Source of the DNA: Streptomyces monashensis | GTDB lineage: Bacteria; Actinomycetota; Actinomycetes; Streptomycetales; Streptomycetaceae | Direction: 5' to 3' | Length of the DNA stretch: 64,000 nt | Assembly (NCBI RefSeq): GCF_001866665.1 | Contig: NZ_MLYO01000034.1 | Span: 1 to 64,000 of the forward strand | Shown here: one piece after another, positions 8,791 to 18,090 of the stretch | How positions within the stretch are numbered: the stretch's first letter is position 1 | Layout: the number at the start of each line of letters is the position of its first letter | Made by a program: the position numbers and the translations under genes | Notes under the pieces: generated by a model | Seen by the model: only the letters and a program-made list of their open reading frames with translations | Told to the model about the DNA's origin: nothing | Database searches by the model: none

Positions 8791-9141
8791 GTGAGTACGC
8801 CGCTGTACCAGCTGAAGGCCGAGTTCTTCAAGACGCTCGGCCATCCGGTCCGCATCCGTGTCCTGGAGTTGCTGAGCGAGCGCGAGCACGCGGTCGCGGA
8901 GATGCTGCCCGAGGTGAAGGTCGAGCCCTCGCACCTGTCCCAGCAGCTGGCCGTGCTACGGCGGGCGAACCTGGTGCGTACCCGCAAGGAGGGGTCGAAC
9001 GTGTACTACTCCCTCGCCAGCCCGGAGGTGGCGGAGCTGCTGCGCGTGGCGCGGTCGATCCTGTCCGGCGTGCTGGCGGGGCAGGCCGAGCTGCTCGCCG
9101 ACCTGAAGGCGGCCCAGCCGCAACGGAAGCCTCCGTCGTGA
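8791..9141 (+). CDS. Second ArsR-family regulator without cysteines
   Basis: 116 residues, clearly paralogous to the regulator at 4823 over its whole length: same PLYQxKAEFF start, GHPVRIRVLELL, EPSxLSQQLAVLRR and C-terminal helix ending LLAxL. No cysteine is present. In-frame ATGs exist upstream, but the GTG at 8791 fits the paralogue's N-terminus. It precedes the Ehr-type membrane complex operon by 278 bases in the same direction and is its most obvious candidate regulator. Confidence 0.82.
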   Translation: MSTPLYQLKAEFFKTLGHPVRIRVLELLSEREHAVAEMLPEVKVEPSHLSQQLAVLRRANLVRTRKEGSNVYYSLASPEVAELLRVARSILSGVLAGQAELLADLKAAQPQRKPPS

Positions 9142-9193
9142 CGCCGGCCCCGTGACCGGCGGCCGTCGCGCTCGACGGCACAGGACGGCGATC

Positions 9194-9207
9194 GCCTCCC
9201 GGGAGGC
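9194..9207. terminator. GC-rich palindrome after ArsR gene
   Basis: GCCTCCC/GGGAGGC with no loop bases, nested between two CGATCG hexamers and 50 bases past the ArsR stop. It could end the ArsR transcript or be a protein site; there is no U-tract. The sequence then turns A-rich around 9320-9350, the likely promoter region of the next operon. Confidence 0.3.
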
Positions 9208-9419
9208 GGACCCGGGAGACGATCGCTCCCTCAACCCCCGATCCCCGTCCGCCATCCCCCTGCCGGCACACGAAACCGTTCCGGCCCGGTCCTGGGCCGT
9301 ACAGCAAGCGGCAAAGCCTGCTGAAAATAGGCAAAACACCGGAAAAGCGTCGTAACTTCTGCCGCTGGTCGCCTGGTTGGTCACCTGCGGAAGCCCGCAT
9401 CACCAGCCAGGAGAGGTAC

Positions 9420-9902
9420 ATGGGCCTGTTGCGCAAGATCCGGACCACCGGCCGGGTCGCCGAGCCCGCACCGCCACGCCCCGAAGGTCAAGTACAGCCC
9501 AGCGCACGGCAGTTGGGCGGCTCGGTCCAGGTGCGCTGCGTGGACGCGGGTTCCTGCAACGGCTGCGAGATCGAGATCGCCGCCGCGTTCAACCCGGTGT
9601 ACGACGCCGAGCGGTACGGCGCCCGGCAGGTGGCCTCGCCCCGGCACGCGGACGTGGCGCTGGTGACCGGCCCGGTGACCCGGAACATGGCCGCGCCGCT
9701 GCGCCGCACCGTGGCAGCGATGGGCGAGCCCCGGCTGGTGGTCGCGGTCGGGGACTGCGCGATCAACTGCGGGGAGTTCGCCGGCGGGTACGGCGTCGAG
9801 GGCGCGGTCGCCGATGTCGTACCGGTGGATCTGGCGGTGCCGGGGTGCCCGCCGGAGCCGGAGGCGATCGTGGCGGCGCTCAGGAGGGTGACCGGTCGGT
9901 GA
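9420..9902 (+). CDS. Ehr complex small subunit, NuoB/HycG-like iron-sulfur protein
   Basis: 160 residues of the complex I 20-kDa / group 4 hydrogenase small-subunit family. Four Cys ligands for one 4Fe-4S cluster are in place: SCNGCE (Cys46, Cys49), GDCAINCG (Cys113) and GCPPEPE (Cys143). GGAGAGG precedes the ATG. It is the first gene of a six-gene operon linked by overlaps. It should sit at the membrane-facing side of the complex, passing electrons to or from the large-subunit site. No ferredoxin-like (HyfA/HyfH, NuoI) subunit is encoded here, so its electron partner is unknown. Confidence 0.88.
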   Translation: MGLLRKIRTTGRVAEPAPPRPEGQVQPSARQLGGSVQVRCVDAGSCNGCEIEIAAAFNPVYDAERYGARQVASPRHADVALVTGPVTRNMAAPLRRTVAAMGEPRLVVAVGDCAINCGEFAGGYGVEGAVADVVPVDLAVPGCPPEPEAIVAALRRVTGR

Positions 9903-11968
9903 GCGCGATTCCGGCCGCCCTCGCGACGGCCACCGCACTGGCCGCTACCGGGGCGCTGGCCGGGCTTGGCCTGCCGTACCGGCTGCGCGTCGCTGTCGTC
10001 GGTGTTCTGACAGCCGGTGTGGGCGTTGCGGGCGGCACGGCGGGTGTGGCCGCGCTGGGCGGAAGCCGGTGGAGGGCCGTCTACTCCGGGCTGGTGCCGC
10101 TGGCCGGGGCGCATGTGGCGGTGGATGCGCTGGCAGGACTGTTCATGGCCGTGGCGGGGGCGGTCCTGGCCGCGGTCGCGGTGTACGGCATCGGGTACGC
10201 GACCGGGCACGGCGCGCACGGGCTCGGCTCGCGCACAGCGCAGGCGGTGCTGCCGGTGTTCGCGCTCAGCCTGGTTCTCGTACCGGTGGCGGCGGCGGTG
10301 TCCACGTTCCTGCTGCTGTGGGAGCTGATGGCGCTCACCTCGTTGTTCCTGGTGCTGGCCGAGCACCGAGGGGGGCACCTCCCGCTCGGGCGAAGCCGAG
10401 AGCGGGGGAGCCCGTCCGTACGGCAGGCGGGCACCTGGTACGCGGTGATGACCCACCTCGGGCTGGTGCTGCTGCTGGCCGGGTTCGCGCTGTTCGCCGC
10501 GCAGGCGGGCGGGGAGACCTTCGCGACGCTGCGAGCGGGCGCACACGGCATCCCGCCGACCGTGCGCGGGCTCGTCTTCGTTCTCGTGGCGCTGGCGTTC
10601 ACCTCGAAGGCGGGCGCCGTCCCGCTGCACGCCTGGCTCCCCCGTGCCCATCCCGAAGCGCCCAGTCCCGTCTCGGCGTTGATGAGCGCCGCCATGGTCA
10701 ATCTCGGCATCTACGGCCTGGTCCGCACCGGGCTCGATCTGCTGGGCGGTGGTCCGGCGTGGTGGTGGCTGGGGCTGCTGGCGATGGGCGGGGCAAGCGC
10801 CGTGTACGGCATCTTGCAGGCGGCGATGGCGTCCGACCTCAAACGGCTGCTGGCGTACTCGACCAGCGAGAACATGGGGCTGGTCCTGACCGGAGTCGGG
10901 GCGTCCGGGCTGTTCGCCGCGCACGGCGACAAGCCGCTGGCCGCGCTGGCCCTGGCGGCGGCGCTGCTGCACGTGGTCAACCACGCGGCGTTCAAGGCCC
11001 TGTTGTTCTGCGCGGCCGGATCGGTGCTGCGGGCCACCGGTCTGCGTGATCTGGACCGGCTGGGCGGGCTGCGTGCCCGGATGCCCGTCACCGCCGCCCT
11101 GTTCGCGCTCGCCGCGCTCGGCGCGGTGGCGCTGCCGCCGGGCAACGGCTTCATCAGTGAGTGGCTGCTTCTGCAGTCCCTCGTCCACGGCCTGGCGGTG
11201 CCCGGCGTCGCGGTCGCCGTCGTACTCCCCCTGTCGGTGGCGCTGATCGCGCTGTCGACCGGGATCGCCGCGGCCGTGTTCGTCAAGGCCCTCGGTGTCG
11301 GATTCTTCGCCCGGCCGCGCGACGAGCGGGCGGCTGCGGCGCGGGAGGCACCACCGCTGATGCTCGCCGGGATGACCCTGCTCGCCGCCGGAGTCGTGGC
11401 GCTGGCGCTGGTGCCGGGCCTGCTCGGGCACGGACTCGACCGGGCCGTGGGCGCCGTCGGGCTGCCCGGCAGCGGGGCGCTCACCTGGGGCGGGCTCGGG
11501 GTACGGCTGACGGACATCTCCGCCCGGTTGGAGCCGCTGTGGGTGGTGGCCGCCCTCACCGCCGCGATCGTGCTCGCGACCGGCCTGCCCCGGCTCTACG
11601 GACGGCGTCGGCGGCGCGTGAACGCCCGGCTGTGGGATTGCGGGGGCGGGGCGCCGACCCCGCGCATGACGTACACGGCGACCTCGTTCGCCGAGCCACT
11701 GCAGCGCGTCTTCGACGACGTCCTCGCCCCCGAGCAGGACGTGGACGTCACCCCGGTGCGCGAGTCGGCGTACCTGGTGGAACGCGTGCGCTTCCAGCAC
11801 CGGGTCCCCGACCGGATCGAGCACCGCCTGTACGAGCCGGTGCTGCGCGCGCTGGCCTCGACCGGGCGGGCGGCCCGGCGCCTGGCCGGCGGCAGTGTGC
11901 ACCTGTATCTCGGCTACGGCTTCGCCGGGCTGGTCGTCCTGTTGCTGGCACTGGTGGTGGGCTGGTGA
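9899..11968 (+). CDS. Ehr complex antiporter-like membrane subunit, HyfB/NuoL-like
   Basis: 689-residue hydrophobic protein of the Mrp/NuoL antiporter family. The helix region SKAGAVPLHAWLPRAHPEAPSPVSALMSAAMVNLG carries the conserved Lys and His of the proton path, and NHAAFKALLFCAAGSV the second broken-helix motif (described in shorter pieces: HAWLPRAHPEAPSPVSALMS, FKALLFCAAGSV). GTG start overlaps the small-subunit stop (GTGA). It ends with a soluble tail near residues 570-650, as in HyfB. Expected role: proton or sodium translocation. Confidence 0.88.
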   Translation: MSAIPAALATATALAATGALAGLGLPYRLRVAVVGVLTAGVGVAGGTAGVAALGGSRWRAVYSGLVPLAGAHVAVDALAGLFMAVAGAVLAAVAVYGIGYATGHGAHGLGSRTAQAVLPVFALSLVLVPVAAAVSTFLLLWELMALTSLFLVLAEHRGGHLPLGRSRERGSPSVRQAGTWYAVMTHLGLVLLLAGFALFAAQAGGETFATLRAGAHGIPPTVRGLVFVLVALAFTSKAGAVPLHAWLPRAHPEAPSPVSALMSAAMVNLGIYGLVRTGLDLLGGGPAWWWLGLLAMGGASAVYGILQAAMASDLKRLLAYSTSENMGLVLTGVGASGLFAAHGDKPLAALALAAALLHVVNHAAFKALLFCAAGSVLRATGLRDLDRLGGLRARMPVTAALFALAALGAVALPPGNGFISEWLLLQSLVHGLAVPGVAVAVVLPLSVALIALSTGIAAAVFVKALGVGFFARPRDERAAAAREAPPLMLAGMTLLAAGVVALALVPGLLGHGLDRAVGAVGLPGSGALTWGGLGVRLTDISARLEPLWVVAALTAAIVLATGLPRLYGRRRRRVNARLWDCGGGAPTPRMTYTATSFAEPLQRVFDDVLAPEQDVDVTPVRESAYLVERVRFQHRVPDRIEHRLYEPVLRALASTGRAARRLAGGSVHLYLGYGFAGLVVLLLALVVGW

Positions 11969-12924
11969 GGAACACGATCGGGTACGCGGCCGTCGTCGGC
12001 CAAGTGGTGGTCCTGGCGGCGGGGGCGCCGCTGCTGACCGGGTGGATGCGGCAGGTGCGGGCCCGGCTGGAGGGCCGGGCCGGCGCCGGGGTGCTCCAGC
12101 CCTGGCGGGACACGCGCAAACTGCTGCGCAAGGAGCCGATCACGCCGGTGGGGACCGGCCCCGCGTTCCGGGCCGCGCCCGCCCTGCTGGTCGCCACCAC
12201 CGTGGTGGCTGGCGCGCTGGTGCCGCTGCTGTCCACCGACACCCCGGTGAGCGGGCACGCCGACCTGATCGTCGTGGTGGCACTGGTCTCGCTCGGCACC
12301 CTGGCCCTCGCCCTGGCCGGGCTGGACACCGGCACGGCGTTCGGCGGGATGGGCGCCTCGCGGGAGATGACGGTCGCCTCCCTGGTGGAGCCGACCCTGC
12401 TGCTGTCGGTGTTCGCGCTGTCGATACCGGCCGGGACCACCAACGTCCCCGCGATCGTCTCCGGAGCCATCCACTCCCCGGCCCGCCTCGCCTCCCCCGC
12501 CGGGCTGCTGGCCGTGGCCGCCCTCGCGGTCGCCGTGCTCGCGGAGACCAGCCGGATCCCGGTCGACAACCCCTCGACCCACCTCGAACTGACCATGATC
12601 CACGAGGCGATGGTGCTGGAGTACGCCGGGCCCGACCTCGCGCTGGTGGAACTCGGCGCGCAGATGCGGCTGACCCTGCTGCTGGGCTTGCTGTCCTCCC
12701 TGTTCGTGCCGTGGGGCATCGCCACCGGCCTCTCCTGGACGTCCCTGGTCGTGGCGGCGGTGCTGTTCGCGGTCAAGGTGGCCGTCCTGGGAGCCGTGCT
12801 GGCGGCGGCCGAGGTGTTCTGGGCCAAGGTGCGCCTGTTCCGCGTTCCGGAACTGCTCGCCGGCTCCTTCCTCCTCGCGCTGCTCGCCGTGACCGCCTCG
12901 TACTTCCTGAACGGAGCCTCATGA
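11965..12924 (+). CDS. Ehr complex membrane anchor, HyfC/NuoH-like
   Basis: 319 residues of the NuoH family, which forms the link between the iron-sulfur module and the membrane arm. The conserved acidic loops are present: RKLLRKEPITP near residue 52, ASREMTVASLVEP near 130, and ETSRIPVDNPSTHLELTMIHEA near 195. GTG start overlaps the previous stop by GTGA, and the next gene overlaps by ATGA. Confidence 0.88.
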   Translation: MRNTIGYAAVVGQVVVLAAGAPLLTGWMRQVRARLEGRAGAGVLQPWRDTRKLLRKEPITPVGTGPAFRAAPALLVATTVVAGALVPLLSTDTPVSGHADLIVVVALVSLGTLALALAGLDTGTAFGGMGASREMTVASLVEPTLLLSVFALSIPAGTTNVPAIVSGAIHSPARLASPAGLLAVAALAVAVLAETSRIPVDNPSTHLELTMIHEAMVLEYAGPDLALVELGAQMRLTLLLGLLSSLFVPWGIATGLSWTSLVVAAVLFAVKVAVLGAVLAAAEVFWAKVRLFRVPELLAGSFLLALLAVTASYFLNGAS

Positions 12925-13598
12925 GCGCCGGCCTCTACACCCAGCTCCTCGACCTGGCCTGCGGCGCCTTCCTCCTGGCGGCCGTCCTCGTGCTGTGGGG
13001 GCGCGAACTCGCAGCGATCGTCCGGGTCTTCGCCCTCCAGGGCGTCGCGCTGGCCGCCGTCGGCCTGCTGCTCGGCGCCCACGAGGCACGGTGGGACCTG
13101 ATCCTGGTGGCCCTTGCCGTGGGGGTGCTGCGCGCGGGCGTCCTGCCGTACCTGATCCGGCGTGCCCTGGCCGTGTCGGCCGCCGACCGTGGCAGCGACG
13201 AGGTCCGCGAGACCCAGCCGCTGGTCAACGTCGCCGCCTCCCTGCTCACCGCGGCCCTGCTGACCCTGCTCGCCTACGCGGTCGCCCGGCCCCTGACCGA
13301 GCTGAACCCGACGCCGGCCACCCGCGCCCTGCCGGTCGGTCTCGCCGTCGTCCTGATCGGCTTCTTCGTGCTGGTCACCCGAAGGCGCGCCCTGGCCCAG
13401 GTGGTCGGCTTCCTGCTGCTGGACAACGGCATCACCGCCACCGCCTTCCTGGCCACCTCCGGTGTCCCCGTCATCGTCGAACTCGGGGTCTCCTTCGACG
13501 TACTGCTCGCGGTGCTGGTGCTGCAGATCCTCACCACGCGTGTGCGGGAGGCGTTCGGCACGACCGACATCGACGACCTGCGGGAGCTGCACGACTGA
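12921..13598 (+). CDS. Ehr complex subunit, HyfE/NuoK-like
   Basis: 225-residue membrane protein of the hydrogenase-4 component E family, the NuoK-like subunit of these complexes. Several hydrophobic helices are seen; the segment FLLLDNGITATAFLATSGVP resembles the conserved NGI helix of HyfE. ATG overlaps the previous stop and its own TGA overlaps the next ATG (TGATG). Expected to contribute half-channels for ion movement. Confidence 0.85.
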   Translation: MSAGLYTQLLDLACGAFLLAAVLVLWGRELAAIVRVFALQGVALAAVGLLLGAHEARWDLILVALAVGVLRAGVLPYLIRRALAVSAADRGSDEVRETQPLVNVAASLLTAALLTLLAYAVARPLTELNPTPATRALPVGLAVVLIGFFVLVTRRRALAQVVGFLLLDNGITATAFLATSGVPVIVELGVSFDVLLAVLVLQILTTRVREAFGTTDIDDLRELHD

Positions 13599-15181
13599 TG
13601 CCGTATCTGTCACATGGGGCGGCGCTGCTGCTGACCGCCCCCGTCGCGGCACCGCTGGTCGTCGCGGCCGCCTGTGCCCTGCCCCACGCACGCATGCCTC
13701 GCCCGGCAGCGGTCCGTTCGCACGACCGGCTCCCGTCGGTCCCGGCCGCGGAACCCTTTCCCGCGCAGCCGCGGCATCGTCATCCGGCGGACTGGGCCGG
13801 GCTCGTCCCGCCCGTCGTGATCGTGCTGTGCGGGAGTCTGCTGGCGGTGGACGTCCTCGGTGCCGGACCCGTCTCCGCCTGCTCGGGGCTGCTGCGCGCC
13901 GATGCCCTGACCGCGTGGATGCTGCTCGTCGTCGGCTCCGTCGCGCTCATCGCCTGCGGGGCGGCGCCCGGGTATCTGGCGGGCGAACGCGCCGCCGGAC
14001 GGGCGAGCGCGCGCACCGGCTGGCACTACCAGGTGCTCGTGCAGTCGTTCCTGGCCGCGATGTGCCTGGCCGTGCTGACCGCCAACCTCGGTGTGCTGTG
14101 GGTCGCCATCGAGGCCACCACCATCGTCACCGCGTTCCTCGTCGGGCACCGTCGCACCCGCACCTCGGTGGAGGCCGCCTGGAAGTACGTGGTGATCTGC
14201 TCCGCCGGCATCGCGCTCGCGTTCCTCGGCACCGTGCTCCTCTACTACGCGGCCCGCCAGGCCGGCATCGCCGAGGCATGGGCCCTGGACTGGCCCACGC
14301 TCGCCGCCCACGCCGACCGGCTCGACCCGTCCGTCACCCGGCTCGGCATCACCCTCGTGATCCTCGGTTTCGGCGCCAAGGCCGGTCTGATCCCGTTGCA
14401 CGCCTGGCTGCCCGACGCCCACAGCCAGGCACCCGCGCCCGTCTCCGCGCTCATGTCCGGGGTCCTGCTCTCCGTCGCCTTCGCAGCGATCCTGCGCTAC
14501 CGGGCCATCGCCGACGCCGCCCTCGGCGCCGACTTCACACGCGTCCTGCTCGCCGGGATCGCGCTGCTCACCCTCGCCCTCGCGGCCGGTCTGCTCCTCG
14601 GTCAGCGGGACTACAAACGGATGCTGGCCTATTCGTCCATGGAACACATGAGCCTGATCGCCCTCGGTGCGGCGATCGGCAGCCCGCTGGCCCTGTCCGC
14701 CGTACTGCTGCACATCGCCGGCCACGGGCTGGCCAAGTCCGCCGCGTTCTGCGCCTCCGGCCGCATCCTCCACCTGACCGGCACCAGCAGGATCGGCCGG
14801 GTGAACGGGCTGCTCGCCCGGGCGCCGTCCGTGGGCGGGGTGTTCGGGTTCGCGGTCGTCGCGCTGCTGGCGTTTCCGCCGTTCAGCCTCTTCGCTTCCG
14901 AACTCGGCATCGCCCGCGCCGGTTTCACCGCCGGAACCGTGCTGGCCTGGGTCACTTCGGCGGCGCTGCTGCTGGTGCTCACCGCCTTCGCCGCGCTCGC
15001 CGCCCGCACCGCACGGATGCTCCTCGGCCCCGCCCCCACGGCGGCGGGCTCCCCGGGTGCGACGGAGCCGGGAATCTGGCCGCTGGCCCTGGGACTGACA
15101 GCCTGCGCCGCCCTGGGCGTGGGGCTCGGCCCGCTCACCGACCTACTGCACGCCGCCGCCCAGGCGATCGGAGACCGCTGA
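13598..15181 (+). CDS. Ehr complex antiporter-like membrane subunit, HyfF/NuoN-like
   Basis: 527 residues, second Mrp/NuoN-type antiporter subunit of the operon. FGAKAGLIPLHAWLPDAHSQ followed by APAPVSALMSGVLLS, and YKRMLAYSSMEHMSLIALG, are the family motifs with the conserved Lys and His residues. An unusual hydrophilic insert of about 40 residues (residues 30-70, rich in Arg, His and Pro) follows the first helix. The start is fixed by the TGATG overlap. Confidence 0.87.
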   Translation: MPYLSHGAALLLTAPVAAPLVVAAACALPHARMPRPAAVRSHDRLPSVPAAEPFPAQPRHRHPADWAGLVPPVVIVLCGSLLAVDVLGAGPVSACSGLLRADALTAWMLLVVGSVALIACGAAPGYLAGERAAGRASARTGWHYQVLVQSFLAAMCLAVLTANLGVLWVAIEATTIVTAFLVGHRRTRTSVEAAWKYVVICSAGIALAFLGTVLLYYAARQAGIAEAWALDWPTLAAHADRLDPSVTRLGITLVILGFGAKAGLIPLHAWLPDAHSQAPAPVSALMSGVLLSVAFAAILRYRAIADAALGADFTRVLLAGIALLTLALAAGLLLGQRDYKRMLAYSSMEHMSLIALGAAIGSPLALSAVLLHIAGHGLAKSAAFCASGRILHLTGTSRIGRVNGLLARAPSVGGVFGFAVVALLAFPPFSLFASELGIARAGFTAGTVLAWVTSAALLLVLTAFAALAARTARMLLGPAPTAAGSPGATEPGIWPLALGLTACAALGVGLGPLTDLLHAAAQAIGDR

Positions 15182-15186
15182 CCCCG

Positions 15187-16668
15187 ATGCGCACCACAGA
15201 GGACATCGCCGCCGCCGGACTGCCCCGGCGGGTCGCACAGTTGCTGACCGGCGGGCATCGCCTCGCCCTGGTCGCCGCCCATCACGACGAACGCGGCATC
15301 CGGGTGGTGTACCTGTTCGCGGCGGGGCCGCCCGACACCCGCACCGAACTGCACGTCCGCCTCGATCCCGACCGGCCCGCGCTGCCGACCCTGGCCCATC
15401 TCTCCTTCCCCGCAGGCCGGTTCGAACGCGAGATGCGCGACCTGTTCGGCATCGTTCCGCAGGACCACCCCCTGCCCCACCGTCTGGTACGGCACTTCCA
15501 CTGGCCCCGCGGCTGGTACCCGATGCATCCCGACGCCGGTCCCCCGCCGCCCTTCGGCGAGCAGGAGGGTCCCTATCCCTTCCTGGAGGTCGAGGGCGAC
15601 GGCGTCTACGAGATCCCCGTCGGCCCCGTGCACGCCGGGCTCATCGAGCCCGGCCACTTCCGCTTCTCCGTCGTCGGCGAGACGATCCTCCGGCTCAAGG
15701 CCCGTCTGTGGTTCGTGCACAAGGGCATCGAGAAGCTCTTCGAGGGCCGCACGATCGCCGCCGGTCTGCCGCTGGCCGAACGCATCAGCGGCGACACCAC
15801 GGTCGGCCACGCCCTGGCCTACTGCCTGGCCGTCGAGGAGGCCACCGGCACCGCCGTACCCGCCAAGGCCCAGCAGGCGCGCGCGATGCTGCTGGAGCTG
15901 GAGCGGATCCACAACCACGTCGCCGACCTCGGGATGCTCTGCAACGACGTCGGCCACGGCATCCTCAACGCCCACGCCCAGCGCGTCCGCGAGCAGCTCC
16001 TGCGCCTGAACCGGCGGACCACCGGCCACCGGCTGCTGCGCGGCGGCGTCGTGCCCGGCGGAGCCGTCCTCCGGTCCGTGCCCGACCCGCGGGCCCTGGC
16101 GACGATCGGCGAGGACGTTCGCGAGATCACCGGCCTCGCCCTCGGCCACTCGACCGTACGCGACCGCTTCACCGGCACCGCCGTCCTGAAGACCCGGGCG
16201 GCACGGGAGATCGGCTGCCTCGGCTACGTCGCCCGTGCCAGCGGCCTCGCCCACGACGCCCGCGCCGCACACCCCTTCACCGACTACGGCCCACACCTCG
16301 ACGTGCCCGTCCACACCGACGGCGATGTCCTGTCCCGCTTCCTCCTGCGCGCCGAGGAGATCGACATCTCCCTCGCCCTGGTCCGGCACCTGGCCGACGG
16401 CCTCACCGCCGCGCACACCGTCGTGGGCCTCTCCCCCGCACCCGGCGACCAGGTCCGTGACGGTGTGGGGCTGGTGGAGGGCTGGCGCGGCACCATCGCC
16501 ACGCGCGTGGAACTCGCCGCCGACGGCACCCTGGCCCGGGTCAAACCGGTCGACCCGTCCTTCTTCAACTGGCCCGCCCTGCCCGTCGCGCTGGCCGACA
16601 CGATCGTCCCGGACTTCCCCCTGACGAACAAGAGCTTCAATCTCTCCTATGCGGGCAACGACCTCTGA
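15187..16668 (+). CDS. Ehr complex large subunit, NuoCD/HyfG-like, no NiFe-site cysteines
   Basis: 493 residues: a NuoC-like domain (about 1-115, ending at the REMRDLFGI and HPLPHRLVRHFHWPRGWYP motifs) fused to a NuoD/hydrogenase-large-subunit domain (about 125-493). In real group 4 hydrogenases, two CxxC pairs bind nickel and iron. Here the first position reads ERISGDTTVGHA (residues 198-209) and the second reads DPSFFNW (about 456), so all four ligands are gone. It therefore cannot be a [NiFe] hydrogenase. Quinone-site residues of true complex I are not obvious either. Last gene of the operon, five bases after HyfF-like. Confidence 0.88.
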   Translation: MRTTEDIAAAGLPRRVAQLLTGGHRLALVAAHHDERGIRVVYLFAAGPPDTRTELHVRLDPDRPALPTLAHLSFPAGRFEREMRDLFGIVPQDHPLPHRLVRHFHWPRGWYPMHPDAGPPPPFGEQEGPYPFLEVEGDGVYEIPVGPVHAGLIEPGHFRFSVVGETILRLKARLWFVHKGIEKLFEGRTIAAGLPLAERISGDTTVGHALAYCLAVEEATGTAVPAKAQQARAMLLELERIHNHVADLGMLCNDVGHGILNAHAQRVREQLLRLNRRTTGHRLLRGGVVPGGAVLRSVPDPRALATIGEDVREITGLALGHSTVRDRFTGTAVLKTRAAREIGCLGYVARASGLAHDARAAHPFTDYGPHLDVPVHTDGDVLSRFLLRAEEIDISLALVRHLADGLTAAHTVVGLSPAPGDQVRDGVGLVEGWRGTIATRVELAADGTLARVKPVDPSFFNWPALPVALADTIVPDFPLTNKSFNLSYAGNDL

Positions 16669-16689
16669 GGGTACGTCCGAGATCTCGGG

Positions 16690-17135
16690 CATGCTCGGGT
16701 TCGCCCGGTAACGGCACCTGGTCGAGGCTCAGGTGAGGAGCCGGATGGCGGGCGCGTTCTTGCTGGTGGCGGGCCCACCAGTAGTCGACGGCGGCCCGCA
16801 GCGCCGTCGCTGTCCCTGCCCTCCCGTTGGACCAGCCTGCCCCGTCGGGCCGCCCTGGCTCGGGGCATGAGAGTCCAGGGGCCGTCGGTGCGGTGGAGGG
16901 CGGCCGAGTGCCATGGGGTGGTCCACGCGTCCGGGGTGTCCGGGAGGCGGATGCCCAACGTGGCGGCGCCGCTGGGCTGGGGGTGGATGGATAGCCGTAC
17001 GGCGTGCGGGTGGGGGTGCTCGGCGATCAGATCGCCCCAGGCTCGGCTGCGCCGGATGCCTCAACGGCACGAGGTCGCCCACCTGCCAGCCCGCCGCAGC
17101 ACGCAAGGTCACGTCCACACCCGCCGGCAGCATGG
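16690..17135 (-). pseudogene. Isocyanide synthase relic (PvcA/Dit1 family, C-terminal part)
   Basis: Read on the minus strand, an uninterrupted stretch from about 17040 to 16860 gives GDLIAEHPHPHAVRLSIHPQ, then GAATLGIRL and AWTTPWHSAAL...WTLMPR. This is the conserved C-terminal region of isocyanide (isonitrile) synthases. Just upstream VGDLVPLRHP fits the family but lies in another frame, and there is no start or N-terminal half, so the gene is broken. A further protein-like piece (AVDYWWARHQQERARH) follows in yet another frame. Confidence 0.65.
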
Positions 17136-17139
17136 ACAA

Positions 17140-17935
17140 CGCCCCGCCCGCGGGGACGGCGGCCTGAGTCCGCCTCGGTCCGGTAGGCCGCCACGCCGCC
17201 GGTCATACGGTCCCGGCTGAGCGCGATTCCCGCCGCGGCCGGAGGTGAGCGTGCCGGTCTTGTCCGGCACCGCCGTGTCGATGTGCTGAACCCCTCCGAC
17301 GCCAGCGGCCCGCTGACGAGCACGCCCAACTGTGTGCCCCGCCCGGTCGCGGCCATGAGCGCGGTCGGTGTCGCCAGGCCCAGCGCGCAGGGACAGGCGA
17401 CGACCAGGACGGCCACGCACGGGGTGATCGCGGCATGCGGATCCGTCCCGGCCCCGAGCCAGAACCCGAGCGCGCTGACGGCCAACGCCGGCACGAAGGC
17501 CACCGCGTAGGTCCACCGCCGGACTGCCCTCCACCACCTCACCGTCCATGGCCAAGCACTCTCCGGTCCGTACGACGAAGACCTGAAGAACTGCCCGGGC
17601 ACCAACTCCTCGATCGGCACGAGCCGTTCGGAGCCGCCGCCGTCCCGTAGCGCGACCTCCTTGACGGCGGGTCGGGCCAGCGACCGCGGCGCGGTCCCGT
17701 GGTGCTCGGGCGGTGCGGGCAGGGTTGCCGTGTACCCGGCCTTCTCCACCGCCGCGAGCCGTTCCTCGGGGGCGATCTCCGGCGGATGGCTCGCCCGGGC
17801 CCCGGTGGCCGGACTGACGGTCGCCGTGACCCCGTCCGGCTTGCCGGGCTTCTTCTCGACCCGCCGCACGCAGGCCGCGCAGGAAGAGGGCTGCCTCGAC
17901 TCGTGCATCAACCCGGTCCCGGATCACGTCGTACG
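17140..17935 (-). pseudogene. Copper-type P-type ATPase relic
   Basis: Pieces of a CopA-like heavy-metal ATPase occur in order on the minus strand: a heavy-metal-associated domain (SCAACVRRVEKKPGKPDGVTATV), an actuator fragment (LRDGGGSERLVPIEELVPGQF), then the transmembrane metal site VLVVACPCALGLATPTALM. The phosphorylation motif DKTGTLTSG appears only after a frameshift near 17280. Most of the actuator and all of the nucleotide-binding domain are deleted. The metal motif is described as CPC within residues of that helix. Clearly non-functional. Confidence 0.75.
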
Positions 17936-18090
17936 GCGCCGGCCGGATCGGGCCGTACCGCTGGCGCACGTCACGCGGTTTCAAGAGTCGGCGGGTACGT
18001 CGGCCGACACCTGCGTGGCGGTGGCCGTGAGCGCCCGGACCATGCGGTCCGGGCGCTCCTTGCGCTTCCCGCGTCACCGCGGACCTGCCA

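Noticed and set aside
9420..16668. Functional [NiFe] hydrogenase / formate hydrogenlyase
   Set aside because: The large subunit lacks all four nickel-iron Cys ligands and no maturation genes are nearby.
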